Assembly (NCBI RefSeq): GCF_019112545.1
Contig: NW_025064882.1
Location: 147,575-211,574, forward strand
Origin: Guyanagaster necrorhizus
Taxonomy: Eukaryota; Basidiomycota; Agaricomycetes; Agaricales; Physalacriaceae
DNA: 64,000 nucleotides
Direction of reading: 5' to 3'
Shown here in pieces: positions 36,201 to 47,899 of the stretch. Below the pieces are notes generated by a model. It made no database searches. It was not told the DNA's origin and worked only from the letters and a program-made list of their open reading frames with translations. Both the position numbers and the translations under genes were made by a program. Position 1 is the stretch's first letter. Every line of letters starts with the position of its first letter.

Positions 36201-37218
36201 TGGACAAAGATCAGCAAATCAACATTAAGCAAGTCGATGAAGACGGTGATACATTTCTTCGTGGTTCTGATCCTTAACTATCAGAGAGTTAAGGGAAATT
36301 TGAAGAGCGGCATCCTTGAACTCCGCCTCCGCTATGGAATCATAAAAGACATCGAAGAAGATGAGACCCCACTCGAAGAAGCTATAGCGCGTATATGCTA
36401 TAAGGGCGTATCAACAAGAAGAATAGCGCGACAAAAAAGAGGGATACCTCCAGGGATTCGGTGAACTTTGTGCTGAATGAAGAAGTACACGAGGGGGATA
36501 ATTGATACAAAGAACCTGTTTTGAATCAGAACAGAGACAGCATGCAAGTTCTCAACTTACGCCGTTGCGATAATGCATCTGTATTACGTTCGTGAGACAT
36601 GAATACCTCTGCCGACAAGTCTTATTACTCGCCGTTTCTTACGTATTAGCGTACTCTGCGTGGGAGTGCAAGCAATACCACCAAGCATCCACGGTATGTT
36701 GCAAACCATATAGGTGATCATGAAGAAATCATGTACGTCGTGGTCATCGCTGGACGTGACGTACACCCATCCACCACACGATAGTGTCCGAACCAAGCCA
36801 AAGACGAACACGAGAACCGGCAGTGCCGACTGAGATGACCGGTGCAGCAGATACTGGGCAGCTACTAGTCCAAAGCGAGGTCCTAGACGCGCCGTGAGTG
36901 TAGGACAGAAGAGGGATGATGGCATCGTACCGGACGTCAAGGCGATGAGTATCTGGAACAGGTTTCGTTCCGGGTACCAATCTCCGATACTGGCTGCAGT
37001 CAGCTCACCGACGTCGGTCATGACAGCCAGAGAAGCACTCACGTTGCAGAGACCGACGGAAACCATTCCTGAGGGTAGCCGGCAACACCATTTTTCACAA
37101 TTTTCTTGTAATGCAAAAGGGATCCGATGAGCAGAGCGCTCAAGAACGCGGCGGCCGCCAAGCACGTATGAGCGCGAGCAACGTGCGACGCCTGAATAGA
37201 GAAATTGGTGCTCGACAT
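33227..37218 (-). CDS. CWH43: CWH43-type GPI-anchor lipid remodelling protein
   Basis: Cwh43 exchanges the lipid of GPI anchors for ceramide in the ER and affects cell-wall integrity. Start at 37216-37218 ([17 protein letters not shown]). N-terminal Frag1/DRAM/Sfk1-like membrane domain: [53 protein letters not shown]. Middle multi-span region at 34868-35500 (LYLRERSDL end). C-terminal endonuclease/exonuclease/phosphatase-like domain: [109 protein letters not shown]. Many introns of 45-60 bp; every junction I checked keeps the frame, so the gene appears intact. It is read divergently from the Zng1-like gene. Confidence 0.88.
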
Positions 37219-37427
37219 GGGAGGAGGAGGAGGAGACCGTCGCGTCCTGGCGACGGTTGATATCGGGGAAAGAGCAGTGCAGTCAAGTCTCGTCGGTTCG
37301 ATGGGACTCGTCTGTCACAGGTGATCAATAAAAGGTGACGTGAGCGGAATTACGAGACGTCATATGATCGGCCTTCCCATTTAGGCATCATCGAACATGT
37401 CGCGACTCGGACTTTGAAGTCGAGCTC
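37219..37427. promoter_or_regulatory. Divergent promoter CWH43 / ZNG1-like
   Basis: 209 bp between opposite start codons. It contains TGACGTGAG (near 37334) and GAGACGTCATATG (near 37352), both CRE/ATF-like cores. Binding is not shown. Confidence 0.4.
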
Positions 37428-38702
37428 ATGGCCCCGTTCATTCCCATCACCGTCATCACTGGATTCCTTGGGGCTGGAAAAACAACACTTATCCTCTCTT
37501 TGCTGCCTCAGCTCCCTTCGGACTACAAGGTTGTTCTGCTGAAGAATGAATTTGGTGACGTTGAAGGTAGATCACTCATTTTTCAGACCGCCGTTCCGTA
37601 TCTGAGATAACTTCTAGTGGACAGCAAATTGGCAGCACAATCCAGTCTGACCGCTGTCAGCGAAATACTTAATGGCTGCATGTGAGCAATATTTGCACAA
37701 TTAGCTTGATCCTAAAGCAAACGGTAACACAGGTGCTGTGTCCTAGTCGGCCAGATGCAGAATGCGTTACTAGAGATTAAAGGTGAGGATGGGAATATCC
37801 ATCAGCTGTGTGATTCATCCGAAACAACAGATAAATATATGCCCGACCGTATCATAATTGAATGCTCGTGCGTCATGTGAAAACTTTTAGGTGAACTGAA
37901 ATTTATATCCGCTGTAGTGGGTCAGCCTTCCCCACGACGCTGGCATTCCAGATACGCGAGTTGGAACGTGAGACCTGCGGGGGTCTTAGATTAGATGCCA
38001 TCATTACAGTAATAGATGCAGAAAACTTTACGGGTTACGAAGATTCCTCACCGACTGCAAAAATGCAGTCCAATTATACAGACATGATCCTTATCGTGAG
38101 TCACCCGACATATCATTTCTATTATCGATTGACACGAGTTTCTGCAGAACAAATGGGAACATGTCTCGGAGCGACAGTTAGATATCGTGTTAGACCATTT
38201 GGGGACGTTGAATGACCTTACCCCCAAAATTAGATGCCAAGGAAAGGAGGGCGTAGACCCCAAGCTGATTTTTGGCTTAGAGACGAAGCTTTTCATGGGA
38301 GAGGAAGACTACAAGGACGTGGCGCACCAAGATGAAGTTGAGACTGTGACAATTCTGCGGGGAGCCGACGAACCAGTACACCATTGTGATTCCCATGCAC
38401 CTGGGCATGCTGACGAAGAAGTTATCACCGAGTCCAAGGAAGGTATTACACATGAGCAGCTACAGACGGCGCTGAATTCTCTGTCGAAGGAGAGGGTGTG
38501 GAGGGTGAAAGGATTCGTACGCTTCGACTCTGCGAAGGACGTATACATATTAAACTGGGCATTTGGGCGACATGAGTTGACCGTCCTGAGGGGGAAACAC
38601 ACGGTAAAGGCAGTTATCCAGCTGACGGCTATGGGAGAACGGGGTGGAGTGAAGAGGGCAGTAAGAGCATTCGCCGTTGCTCTGGGTGCTACGATCGGGT
38701 AG
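37428..38702 (+). CDS. ZNG1: G3E-family GTPase (CobW/Zng1-like metallochaperone)
   Basis: Zng1-type COG0523 GTPases deliver zinc to client enzymes such as methionine aminopeptidase. Six exons: 37428-37566, 37618-37681, 37733-37782, 37831-37867, 37918-38095 and 38148-38702. Motifs: Walker A GFLGAGKTT, NEFGDVE (switch), the metal-binding GCMCC rebuilt across the exon 2/3 junction, DRIIIECSGSAFP, and the guanine-specificity NKWE at the exon 5/6 junction. The C-terminal part has a His-rich stretch (ADEPVHHCDSHAPGHADEE) and a CobW C-terminal fold (ERVWRVKGFVRFD, AVIQLTAMGERGG). About 340 residues, normal for the family. No lesion. Exact client specificity cannot be read from sequence. Confidence 0.87.
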
Positions 38703-38780
38703 TCCGAGGGACGATCCGCAAATGTCTAGACACCTTAACAGCTTCCGTATGATATTTGATCACGTGCTTTTGGAATTCAC
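38703..38780 (+). promoter_or_regulatory. Short intergenic promoter with CACGTG
   Basis: Only 78 bp separate the ZNG1-like stop from the J-protein start. A palindromic CACGTG E-box lies at 38761-38766, 15 bp before the ATG. Bound by bHLH factors in fungi; here only the motif is seen. Confidence 0.4.
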
Positions 38781-40005
38781 ATGTCAGATTTCTCTCTCCA
38801 GGAATTACTGATTCCCACAGCACTCCTCTTTCCACCTTCCGGTGTGGCCCTTGGCCTTATACACCATGTTCTCCTACGCTTTATCCACAGGTACGTGCTT
38901 TTTCTTCGCCTTCGAGCATTTTCTGAGCATCTTATGCTTGCAGCCAGTACCTACTTTCACTTACCTGTGGATGAAGAAGAAGATAGAGACATTGAAAACT
39001 ACGAACGAAAATATTTGACATGGACAGCGGAGCCTTCAGGCCTACCGGTCACCGATAAATCATATCCGACCTTGCACTCTGCAGACCCCGGTCGCGACGA
39101 CACGCTCAAGGAAGTCTTGAAGAACGATGACCTATACAAAGTCTTGGGCATTGCCAAGGCAGCCAACCTCGATAAGGTGGCCCTTCGTCGCGCTTATCTC
39201 TCTCGCAGTCGTGCATGCCATCCAGAGTTCGTACATTCAACATGATGATTCTCCATGCCGTTAACGACGTGTTGATAGTAAATTCCCTTCGGAAGCCAAC
39301 GCCACCCTTGCTTTTCAGAAAGTGGCTGTGGCATATGATATTCTCAGCAAACCTTCCTCAAAACGCTTATATGATTCACGTCCTCCCTCATCTACCTACG
39401 ACGTATTCTCTGCACATCCTGCTGGACATGCGGAAGAAACTTTTCGCAGTGTGGTGATAGGCGTTTTCAACGACTTCCTCGACGGAGACCTCGAAGTCAT
39501 TCGCACGCTCCTGAGTATGTATCACGATCTCTCATAATCATGGTCGCGTCTCACCGATATCACAGAAGCTATCAATGATATCAATCCAGCCCTCAGTTTA
39601 CGCGAGGATGGTATAAATTCGGTTCTCCTGACTCTCCAGCGGATCCGACAGCGCGCCTTGAGTATGAATCCTAGCGAACTTACTTTCATAGATTCTAATC
39701 CTGTTGTAGCCTGTCGGACGTGCATATACGTGCTTCACAACGAACTCTGTCGTCTTCTGGAGATCCAACACGCTCTTCGCCAACTGTCCTACTTTGATCT
39801 TTTCGGTCGCTCTCGTCTCACCGTACGGCTCGCACGCATTACCCTCCGTCTTCCCATAGCCGTAGAAAAAGCCATAACGGATCAAAATATCGCTTACGGC
39901 GCCACAGACGCAGATCATGCTGCTGCCGCAATACTCCCCAGTAAAGTCACCTTACTGATCCGAGGTGTCGATGTTGCTTTAGCAAGAATGGAGAAGATCC
40001 TATAG
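38781..40005 (+). CDS. J-domain (DnaJ-type) cochaperone
   Basis: J-domain proteins stimulate Hsp70 ATPase. About 330 residues. Start MSDFSLQELL; a hydrophobic N-terminus (LLIPTALLFPPSGVALGLIH) may be a membrane or signal segment. An acidic linker follows (VDEEEDRDIENYERKYL), then a J domain (about residues 95-165): DDLYKVLGI, LRRAYLSRSRACHPD, FPSEANATLAFQKVAVAYDI. The essential His-Pro-Asp is split by an intron (CCAGA/TAAA): without splicing it reads HPE. Other introns: about 38891-38951, 39236-39290, about 39514-39565 and 39661-39707. The C-terminal 150 residues (LREDGINSVLLTLQRI, CRTCIYVLHNELCRLLE) match no domain I know. Stop TAG 40003-40005. Client unknown. Confidence 0.78.
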
Positions 40006-40580
40006 GGCGTATCGTAAATCGCGTTCATTCAGCTTGTTTCTCTTGGTTAACCACTGTATCCGGTATTTATGATCCCCATTACTCTATCTAATTAGACATT
40101 CCCCTGTATTGTATTTATATGTAGTTTTACAAGTAGAAGTGTGTGTAGGCATACGTTGTTCAATAGCACATCCTCGTTTAAATGTTGTTTGGCTCGTGGC
40201 TTATAGGTTGTCCCAACCGCAAAGGCAAACTGCATCATAATTGGTAAGTACTTTAGGCAGTACAGGCAAAGACAGAATAACAAAGGTACATGTCAGCGCG
40301 CCTGAACATAATATTACATCCAAGCATCGCGCTGAGAGGGGATAGCGGGGTACATACTGGATAAGAAAGATATTGTAACAGGAAAGGAGGGTGTATGCCC
40401 ATCCGGTTATGACGAATAAAAAAACTAAAGACATACAATTTACACGTAAACGCAAAATTACCTTGAAAACGATAACATTCATGCCTGGGGCGGGATCGCA
40501 TATGTCGACATAGATCCATTCCTATGGGAAGGAGAATGATGCTAGACGAAAGGAGATGAGTTCATGGTCAACTCCGGCCA
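40006..40580. other. Convergent intergenic region
   Basis: 575 bp between the J-protein stop and the transcription factor's stop. It contains no homology-like coding frame I can recognise; the short minus-strand frames here have no codon or family support. Confidence 0.55.
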
Positions 40581-43500
40581 TCAATTGTGACCCACCTGAG
40601 GCATATTCTGTATCCACATCCCTTGTTCATTTTGAACAGCACCATCTCGCTCTTCGGACATATACGAGTCCTGTGACGGAGGTACAGCAGCAACGGCCAA
40701 GAGCTGGCTGTAGTCCTGATGATTATGGCCCTCCGCACTGTTAACTTCACTTTGCCCCGCCTCCGGATAGAATGGGTAGAACATATGCCCGCAATCAGGC
40801 ATAGGCGCGTTTTTTCCCGGAGGCGTGGTCCCATTCATCGAACCACCGTTCATCTGCCGTTGTTGTGGGCTATACGCCGCACCATTTTGGGGACCAGTCC
40901 CGTACGCCGCCGTGGAGAGAGTGGGGGTATTCTGCTGACTCTTGGTAAGATTGGGGCTCTTTAGCACAGTATCCTCATCCCAGTCGGCTTCACTTAATAA
41001 GACAGGATGAGTCGCGGGCCCAACTTGGTGGAGATTGGCTTCCAGGACTCGTTCAGCTAGCTTGGCGATTAAAGGATGGCCACCGTTGACATCTTTACGC
41101 TCCCATCGCCAGCGGAATCGAGGAAGCATGTCCAAAGCAAGCCATACATCCTCCAGGGCGGTGTGACGAGGAAGCTTATCACATTTTGACATATGGCCAT
41201 ACAGGATAACCATGGCAGCGATGTGGAGTGGGATAGGTGAGGTGAAGAAGGCAATATCTGGGTATCGAATGAGTTGACTGTGAACTATGATCGTATTGTG
41301 CGACGTGATGATAGCTAGATCTCAATTAATATCGTTAATTGGGAGAATGGAGGACAACTTACCGTCCACCAGAGCCTTCCTGCGCTGGGCATACGTGAGC
41401 TCCTTCAAGCTGAATAGCGCTCGAAGTAGAAGAATTCGGGATATACCAATTTTGAGCAGCGTCAGACCCTCGTCCTCAGTAATCTCTTGCACGAGTTTAC
41501 TTTTTCGCTCCATTGGCCAATCATCCGTACCAGAGAAATAATATTTATATTTGTCCGGTAGCCCGCGCCGGAACTCGACCATGCTCTTGATAATTCGAGT
41601 AGCATTTCGCATAATAGTATCACCACTCTGTCGCGAAGGGGAGTACAGTGAATTGATGATATCGGCTTGTATTTCCGCGACGGGGTGGGAGAGATCAAAG
41701 TGTTCGCTGAAGTCCTCACCCAACCCAGAGAGTCGCGCAGCCGAAGACATGCGAGACGGACGAGGTGTATTGGCGTCAGAAGGCGCGATGGCCAGCGGAC
41801 GACCGAGAAGAAGGGATGTTCCGCGGTCATGAACTAACACAATGCCCCACAGTCGAATGCGCAATTGGCTCTCTTCCTCAGAGAAGATGCACTGTTGACT
41901 GTTAGGATTCATCTGAGTAGCGGGATTAAGCTGAGTGGTGGGGTCGTGGTGAAGTCCAAGCTCTATGGCAAGACGGACAAGGCTTCCTACTAGACGCCAC
42001 AAGGTACGTCCTTGACGCTAGGAACTGGCGTGTCAACGGCATACAAATATTAATTGAATAGAAAACGTACTTCTGTATACAAATACCAGTGCAAGAGTAT
42101 GAGCGCTTGCAGACTGGAGATAGTTACCCTGAGATCGGGCTTTACGGTTAGCGCACGTTCAAAAAATTCATCGTGCTCTGGCCAGTCAGGAGCAAAGCTT
42201 TTGGGTCTGGTGGCACCCGAGCTCATGGGATCGTCGGCATCTACATCAAGTTTGGCAGACCGGTTAGATATCTCGCTTAGGGTTCCCAGTGCCAGCACAA
42301 GGTATAGACTACAAATGAATCCCGGATCGTGGGTGATGGTACGCTCTGCATAAAGGTCATCCAGCGCCTTTTCAAACACCTTGCGGAAGAAGACAGGACG
42401 GTGCACATTGAGACGGGTGAAGTAGACGTCTACGACCTGCTGGACCATCGCACGGTCTTTAGGCAGCCATACATCGATGGAGGATGGATCAGAGCTTCGG
42501 GAAATGAGAGGAAGACGAGGTGAGTTCAGAGAAGCATTGGAGTTGCGTCTGACGGACACTGTACGCCAGTTTGCCGTATCACGGGGAGCAGAGGTCTCTC
42601 CAATAGAACGGTCTCTGCCTGAGCTTAAGCCGTTGGACCCAACGGCAAGGTCCTCCCTATCGATATGCGTTGGGCCTAACTTGAGATCGCTGACAATCGC
42701 AGCGGAAACACCGAAATTTTTGGCAAGAGACTAAGTTACGATGAGAGAGATTCAGAGACGGCGTGCACAGAGCTTACCTGGGTGTTGGACATGTCATTGG
42801 ATTTGGGATCCTGACCTTTGATATCAGTTGTGACGGTGCGCCCTTGTTCGACAACCTCTGCCGTTAGATACTGAGGATGCTGCTGGAATGCAGGGTGGAT
42901 ATGGGGGTTGTAGGGTGGACCCGGCATTGGCGGCATCTGGGAGGGGTGATACGGGCCCGGCGGCGGATACGGCATCATACCATGAGGCGGATAACCTGGC
43001 GGCGGAGGCAGCATACCGGGCGGGGGCGGATAGAGAGGGTATCCCTTTGGCGGCCCACCAGGTGGAACAGGCTGTTCTGGACGAAACGAGTTGCGCAATG
43101 GTGATGAGCTCAGCTGAAACGCTGCGGTGGCTGGGCCGCCGATGTCGATACCATCTCTCGCAAGGAATTCCTCGAGATTCTCCAAGGCAAATCCAGGCAG
43201 ATGTCGCTTCAGTAGAGCTTCACATTGTGCAAGCTGGAGCTCGATGCGCTCAGTATACCCTCTGGGGGTCAGTGTTTGACGGTGACGGTCCTCTTGGTTG
43301 CACTCGACACCAGCAGTAGCGCAGGCAGTGCATCGTGGATGTTTTGAATCGCACTGAAGAGAAAAGAGAGTGTCAGCTCAGTACGCTGCTGGGCTGCCCC
43401 GGGCGACACCGACGGCAAATGCCAGCAGTCGGGACTTGCCTTAATTTTCTTCCCTCTACATCTAGCACAAGCTTCGTGCGATCGGCGTAGTCGACGAGGT

Positions 43501-43718
43501 TCGCTTGGTCCTTGTGGTCCATCCTCGTTTCCACCTTCGTTTTTTCGTCTTCGCTTAGCACCTGCTGTCGGGGTCGATGTTGGTGGCGTTTCCTGGTTTG
43601 GCGATGACTGTTTGATAGGCATTGGTGGGGGCGGATTCATCTGGAGAGCAGACTGCAATGACGACGGCACGGCACCAGGCAGCTGCTGGTTGGTACTTGG
43701 CAGCTGGTTGGAGAGCAT
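40581..43718 (-). CDS. Zn2Cys6 transcription factor with fungal-specific regulatory domain
   Basis: Start MLSNQLPSTNQQLPG at 43716-43718. A basic linker (GAKRRRKNEG) precedes the binuclear cluster CARCRGKKIK-CDSKHPRCTACATAGVEC (CX2CX6CX6CX2CX6C), interrupted after the Lys by an intron with a GC donor (GCAAGT ... TTCAG, about 43379-43442). Next: a short coiled-coil-like segment (YTERIELQLAQCEALLKRH), a Pro/Gly/Tyr-rich region (about residues 210-290), and the fungal-specific transcription factor domain (WLPKDRAMVQQVVDVYFTRL, HRPVFFRKVFEKAL, LVRLAIELGLHHDP, GRPLAIAPSDANTP). The C-terminus is Gln/Asn/Gly-rich, possibly activating. About 900 residues. I cannot name the target pathway. Divergent from the MscS gene. 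Confidence 0.85.
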
Positions 43719-43899
43719 TATTGCTACCGATCGATAGGCGAAGGCCTGAGCACGCTGTATGGCACGACGTGCTCGGGTGGTATTACCATCCCACGTGCAG
43801 CTGTCGGAATATGAATATATTTCTTCGGAGATTTAAAATATTTCGGCCCGCTTCCAACAGGCTCCCTGAGCCTCTCGCCATCGCCATCTTCTGCTTACC
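43719..43899. promoter_or_regulatory. Divergent promoter, transcription factor / MscS channel
   Basis: 181 bp between opposite start codons, with a CACGTG E-box at 43792-43797. Confidence 0.45.
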
Positions 43900-46179
43900 A
43901 TGGGCAGGGAGAGTCCACCACCGACAACCCCTCTTGCCCGCGACTATGCCCCGGTGGCTACCACATCCAGCTCGCCTACAAATGAACACGAGAAAAAGCC
44001 CTCGACGTCGACGCGGGCGTCCACCGACTCGGATACCACTGCTACCCATACTTCCGACGAGTTCAATTGGTCTGACGATGACTCGTCTGGCCCCAAGAAC
44101 AGCGATGGCGTTAAGGCCAAGCGTGGACGTGTTATCTATCTTGCCTTCATCAAGCTATCTCGCTGGGTCCGAGTACTCGTTATCGGGATATTAGGGTGTG
44201 CTATCCTTATCACACCCCTGCTTGTCGTCCAGCTGCGCTTCAAGGCCATCCCCAGCAGCGTGCGTATGCAGGTCCACGTCTGGAGTCTGTGGTTCACCGT
44301 GATATGGGCAGCCGCATGTGGGACCTATCTGGTTGTCGATGCCATTCCTCGGCTCATCGTAGGCCTGATAGTTCTCTTTGGAGGACAGCTGGAGCGGTCG
44401 AAAATGCAGATAGAGGTATTTCCTATTTCGTCACGTCGCATCCTTCCTTGACCACACCGCATGTCTAGCTTGCACTCGCCGTTCAGGGCTGGGTCAAACT
44501 AGCACTCGATATTTCCTGGGCCTGGATCGCGCTTTCCGTTATACGCACCTTATACAAGCCAGCTGGCAACTATTGGGTCATTATCAATCGAATTATGCAG
44601 GCCTTATTCTCCGCTGGTATCATAATCCTTGCTGAGAAGGTTTTCCTTCAGTTTGTTGCCATCAATTTCCATCAGAAGGCCCTGGCGGATCGCCTGACGG
44701 AGAACAAGTTGGGTCTTCGCGCGTTGGATAGGCTCTCCAATGCCCAGCCTGTTTTTGGTCTCGGGAATAAGCATCCGAAGAGGCGGGTGCACAAGAGTCC
44801 TGGGACGAGTGTAGATCTGAACAATGCTGCGCCGCGGGGACACAATCAGAACCCAAGCCAGTTGGGACATGGCAATGAGATAGATGCTCACAGGGAGAAG
44901 CTTATAACCGCCACCCGGACTGCTCGGCGACGTCGCAAGCGCAAATCTTTCATGCCCAGCGTCATTGTGGATCAGGTCGGCGGCGCCATTGATCAAGTCG
45001 GTGACGCTATCGGCCAAGTTGCGCTCAAAAACTCCAAATTTAACCGTGAAGGTGATCTGGGGGGACTCCACTCGGCACGAAAGCTCGCCCGCAAGCTCTT
45101 CCGCAGTCTCAATGATGTTGATCCTGATCGAGATTATTTAATTGTTGAAGGTCATAACTCCCATTACGTGTCGGATAATATCTCACTTGGCTCCAGATTT
45201 TTATCCGTATTTCCGGAGTACGCAAGAGGCTACTGTTGCGTTTGCACTCTTTGACAAGGACGGCAATGGTGACATTAGTAAACGGGAGATGCGCGAAGCA
45301 GTTCAGCGCATCTACCGCGAGCGCAAATCGCTCATTGCCTCCCTCAAGGATGCTGGTTCAGCTGTAACCAAACTGGACGCAGTTTTACTATGTTGCTCTC
45401 TTGTCGGTATCATATTCTGCTGTCTCCTCATATTTAACAAATCCAACACGCTCGAATCGCTTGTCCCATTAGCGACCGTTATTCTCGGCTTCTCCTTCGT
45501 TTTTGGAAACGCAGCCGCGACGCTGTTTGCTTCCCTCATCTTCATCTTTTCCACACATGTCTTTGACGTTGGTGATCTAGTTATGATAGATGACCAAGTG
45601 CTCATGGTTCGTGAATTCGGACTGTTCAGTACCACCTTTCGCCGAGTCGACGGGCAAGAGATCATCGCGCCCAACTCCCTTCTTGCGTCCTCCAAGCTGA
45701 TCCACAATCTCCGACGATCGAACAGTATGTGGGAAACTACGAACATCCAGATAGCGTACAACACTCCTTTACCGGTGATTGAAGAGATTCGGACACGTAT
45801 CAAGTCATACGTGTCAGAGAACAACCGTGAATGGAGCGGCATGGATCTCAACATTGACAAGATGGAGTACCAGAATTTGATCCAGCTGATTGTGGCCATG
45901 GAGCACCGACCGAACTGGCAGGATTGGGGCGGGCGGTGGGTGCGAAGGACGAAGTTCATGCGGAACTTGAAAATGATTTTGGAGGACCTGGATGTGAGAT
46001 GGACAATGCCTGTGCAGCCTGTGTTATTTCCTCGGGATGGGCAGCAACATTTACATACTCTACAACATCAGAGCATGTATGGGGGAAGCAGAGAGACACT
46101 TGGTAATGCTGGCAGCTTTCATGGAAGCCAGCATCTGAGTGCGTCTAGTCCAGGAACAAATGCAGATGGAGTGTTCTGA
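43900..46179 (+). CDS. EF-hand MscS-like mechanosensitive channel
   Basis: Eukaryotic MscS-family channel of the fungal Msy1/Msy2 type, which sits in ER or cell-cortical membranes and helps calcium regulation on hypo-osmotic shock. Exons: 43900-44415, 44469-45150, 45197-46179 (stop TGA). Cytosolic Ser/Thr-rich N-terminus, then several membrane spans (VLVIGILGCAILITPLLVV, WFTVIWAAACGTYLVVDAI). A basic loop is followed by an EF-hand FALFDKDGNGDISKREM with the full Asp-x-Asp-x-Asn-x-Asp pattern. The pore-lining and beta domains follow: LVPLATVILGFSFVFGNAA, FDVGDLVMIDDQVLMVREF, DGQEIIAPNSLLASSKLI. About 725 residues. No lesion. The last 40 codons are nearly free of CpG, next to the repeat block. 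Confidence 0.88.
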
Positions 46180-46577
46180 GACAGATGTATGGTGTGCTTT
46201 TTGATGACTGGGACATGCAGGCATTGTGGAATTTAGTTATACCTCACCTTTACATATTTGCATCTATACAGTAGCATACCAGAGATCAATCCTATCTTTC
46301 TATCTACTGTACAATGGGTGGATATTAGAATGTGGAGACTCTAGTGGGACTCTAAGGGGCAGTTCACTGAGTTTGGGTGACTGCAGCTGTGCCAAACATG
46401 GCAGATCACTGAGTTAGATGACCACACTGGATGGCTGAGATATGCAGCTATTTTTTTTTTTCTTACACTAGCCAGCATCTCAGGCTGTCCATTTTTTGGG
46501 GGGCTTCTATTACTTTTACTCTATTCTATTCTTGAGCTTTACATCAAATTATTCAAATCATGGCTTCTCATCTTAAA
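46180..46577. other. CpG-free transition sequence
   Basis: From about 46145 on there is no CpG, as in the old repeats. I find no coding frame or recognisable element end; it may be gene 3' flank altered by methylation or a repeat remnant. Contains a T11 run near 46451-46461. Confidence 0.4.
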
Positions 46578-47126
46578 TGTAATGAGCATGCCATGGATCT
46601 TCAATTCCAATCCAACTTCCATTGTCCAACTCCACATTTGATTAGACTCTGTCAGATTCTGTTTTCTGGTTTCTATTTTATATTCCATTTTATATTTTAT
46701 CTTCTAATTTCATATCTTTAATTTATCACATTTAGATTCTATCATAGTAGTGAATAGGTAGAGTCCTCAGGATCCTGACTCTTCTAGCTACAATATTACA
46801 GACATAGGCTCTGTCTCTAGAACCTGATTCCTCAGACTCCACACTAGTATATAAGTTATAGAATTACCTGTACATACCTCAGTTTGAATATCAACTTGGA
46901 TTAGCCAACTCCCTCTTCCTTCTGTTTGACCTTCAAGTCAAACTATCATCTCCAGTCCATAGACTTCTGACTCCACAGGACTAACTTTATTTTTCACTCC
47001 ATAGATCTCTGTCTGTCTCAGGGCTTCAATCCAGAGATAACATTGCTAATAGCTTCACTAAGGCCTTCACACTCTGCAGCCCCACTGTATGCATTCTGTC
47101 TGTTCTCTATTGGCACATTTCTAACA
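46578..47126 (+). repeat. Diverged family-2-like LTR
   Basis: About 549 bp from TGTAATGAGCATGCC to GCACATTTCTAACA. It shares with the family-2 LTRs the TATA-side block (AGTATATAAGTTATAG, TCAACTTGGATTAGCC) and the tail (GCTAATAGCTTCACTAAGGC). It is longer and clearly more diverged, so probably a separate subfamily. The start is approximate. Confidence 0.6.
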
Positions 47127-47820
47127 GTATATTCAAACTCAAACCCTTGAGTCAAAATTTTAGATATCTGCTACATTTACTGAACCCACCAATATTGACT
47201 GCATCTCTATGACCACCAATCAGACTTACTCCATGGAAGACATTCTCACCTCTGCTTCAAAAGAAGACCCTCACATGCTTGGCTTGGATTCTGCTCCATC
47301 CAAAGACTCTCATAGAGAAACCTACAATCATAGTGCTTTTACTGTCTGACAATCTGATGCCAACAGTGAAACTCCCAATCTCTTTAAGCCTCAACCATCC
47401 ACATCCACTAGCTGAGATGACTATTAAAATGACCCTTTATAGACTCTGATCATATCTCACTTGTTTCAACAAACCTGAGATCAGAACAATGATGGTGATG
47501 ATAGTGATGATAATGATTGCCCTGATACACCAACACCTCCACTTTCATGATGCTCATCTCATGCACTGAATGGTGGTCTACCTAACTCTGATGGCTCTGA
47601 AGGTCCAGATGAACCTAAGAACAATTCTTCTAGTTCTCTCAATAATCCTAATCACCTTAATAATACTCCACTTACTATAAACTTTATGAATCTACTTTGT
47701 GGCATCACCAATCAAGTCAATAACCTTTCTCAGTGATCCACCCATATTAATGCCAAGGAATCTGATACTATCAGAAAAAAGGCAATTACTATGTCCTCAT
47801 ATGCCAGGCTTATGTATCAT
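47127..47820 (+). pseudogene. Gypsy 5' leader and gag N-terminus remnant
   Basis: It directly follows the LTR at 46578-47126 on the plus strand, as a 5' LTR and gag start should. Acidic, Ser/Asn-rich sequence (DGSEGPDEPKNNSSSS near 47590-47640) then a stretch resembling the region just before the capsid block of copy C. Broken by stops; ends near 47820 where Plavaka sequence begins in the opposite orientation. Confidence 0.5.
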
Positions 47821-47899
47821 TTGTACATGCAGTAGCCTCAGTAGTTCTCTGCCAAGAGTATATAGCATCTCATACTATCAAATAAATTATGCATATTAG

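Noticed and set aside
45312..45959. 215-codon minus-strand frame
   Set aside because: Antisense shadow of the MscS exon 3.
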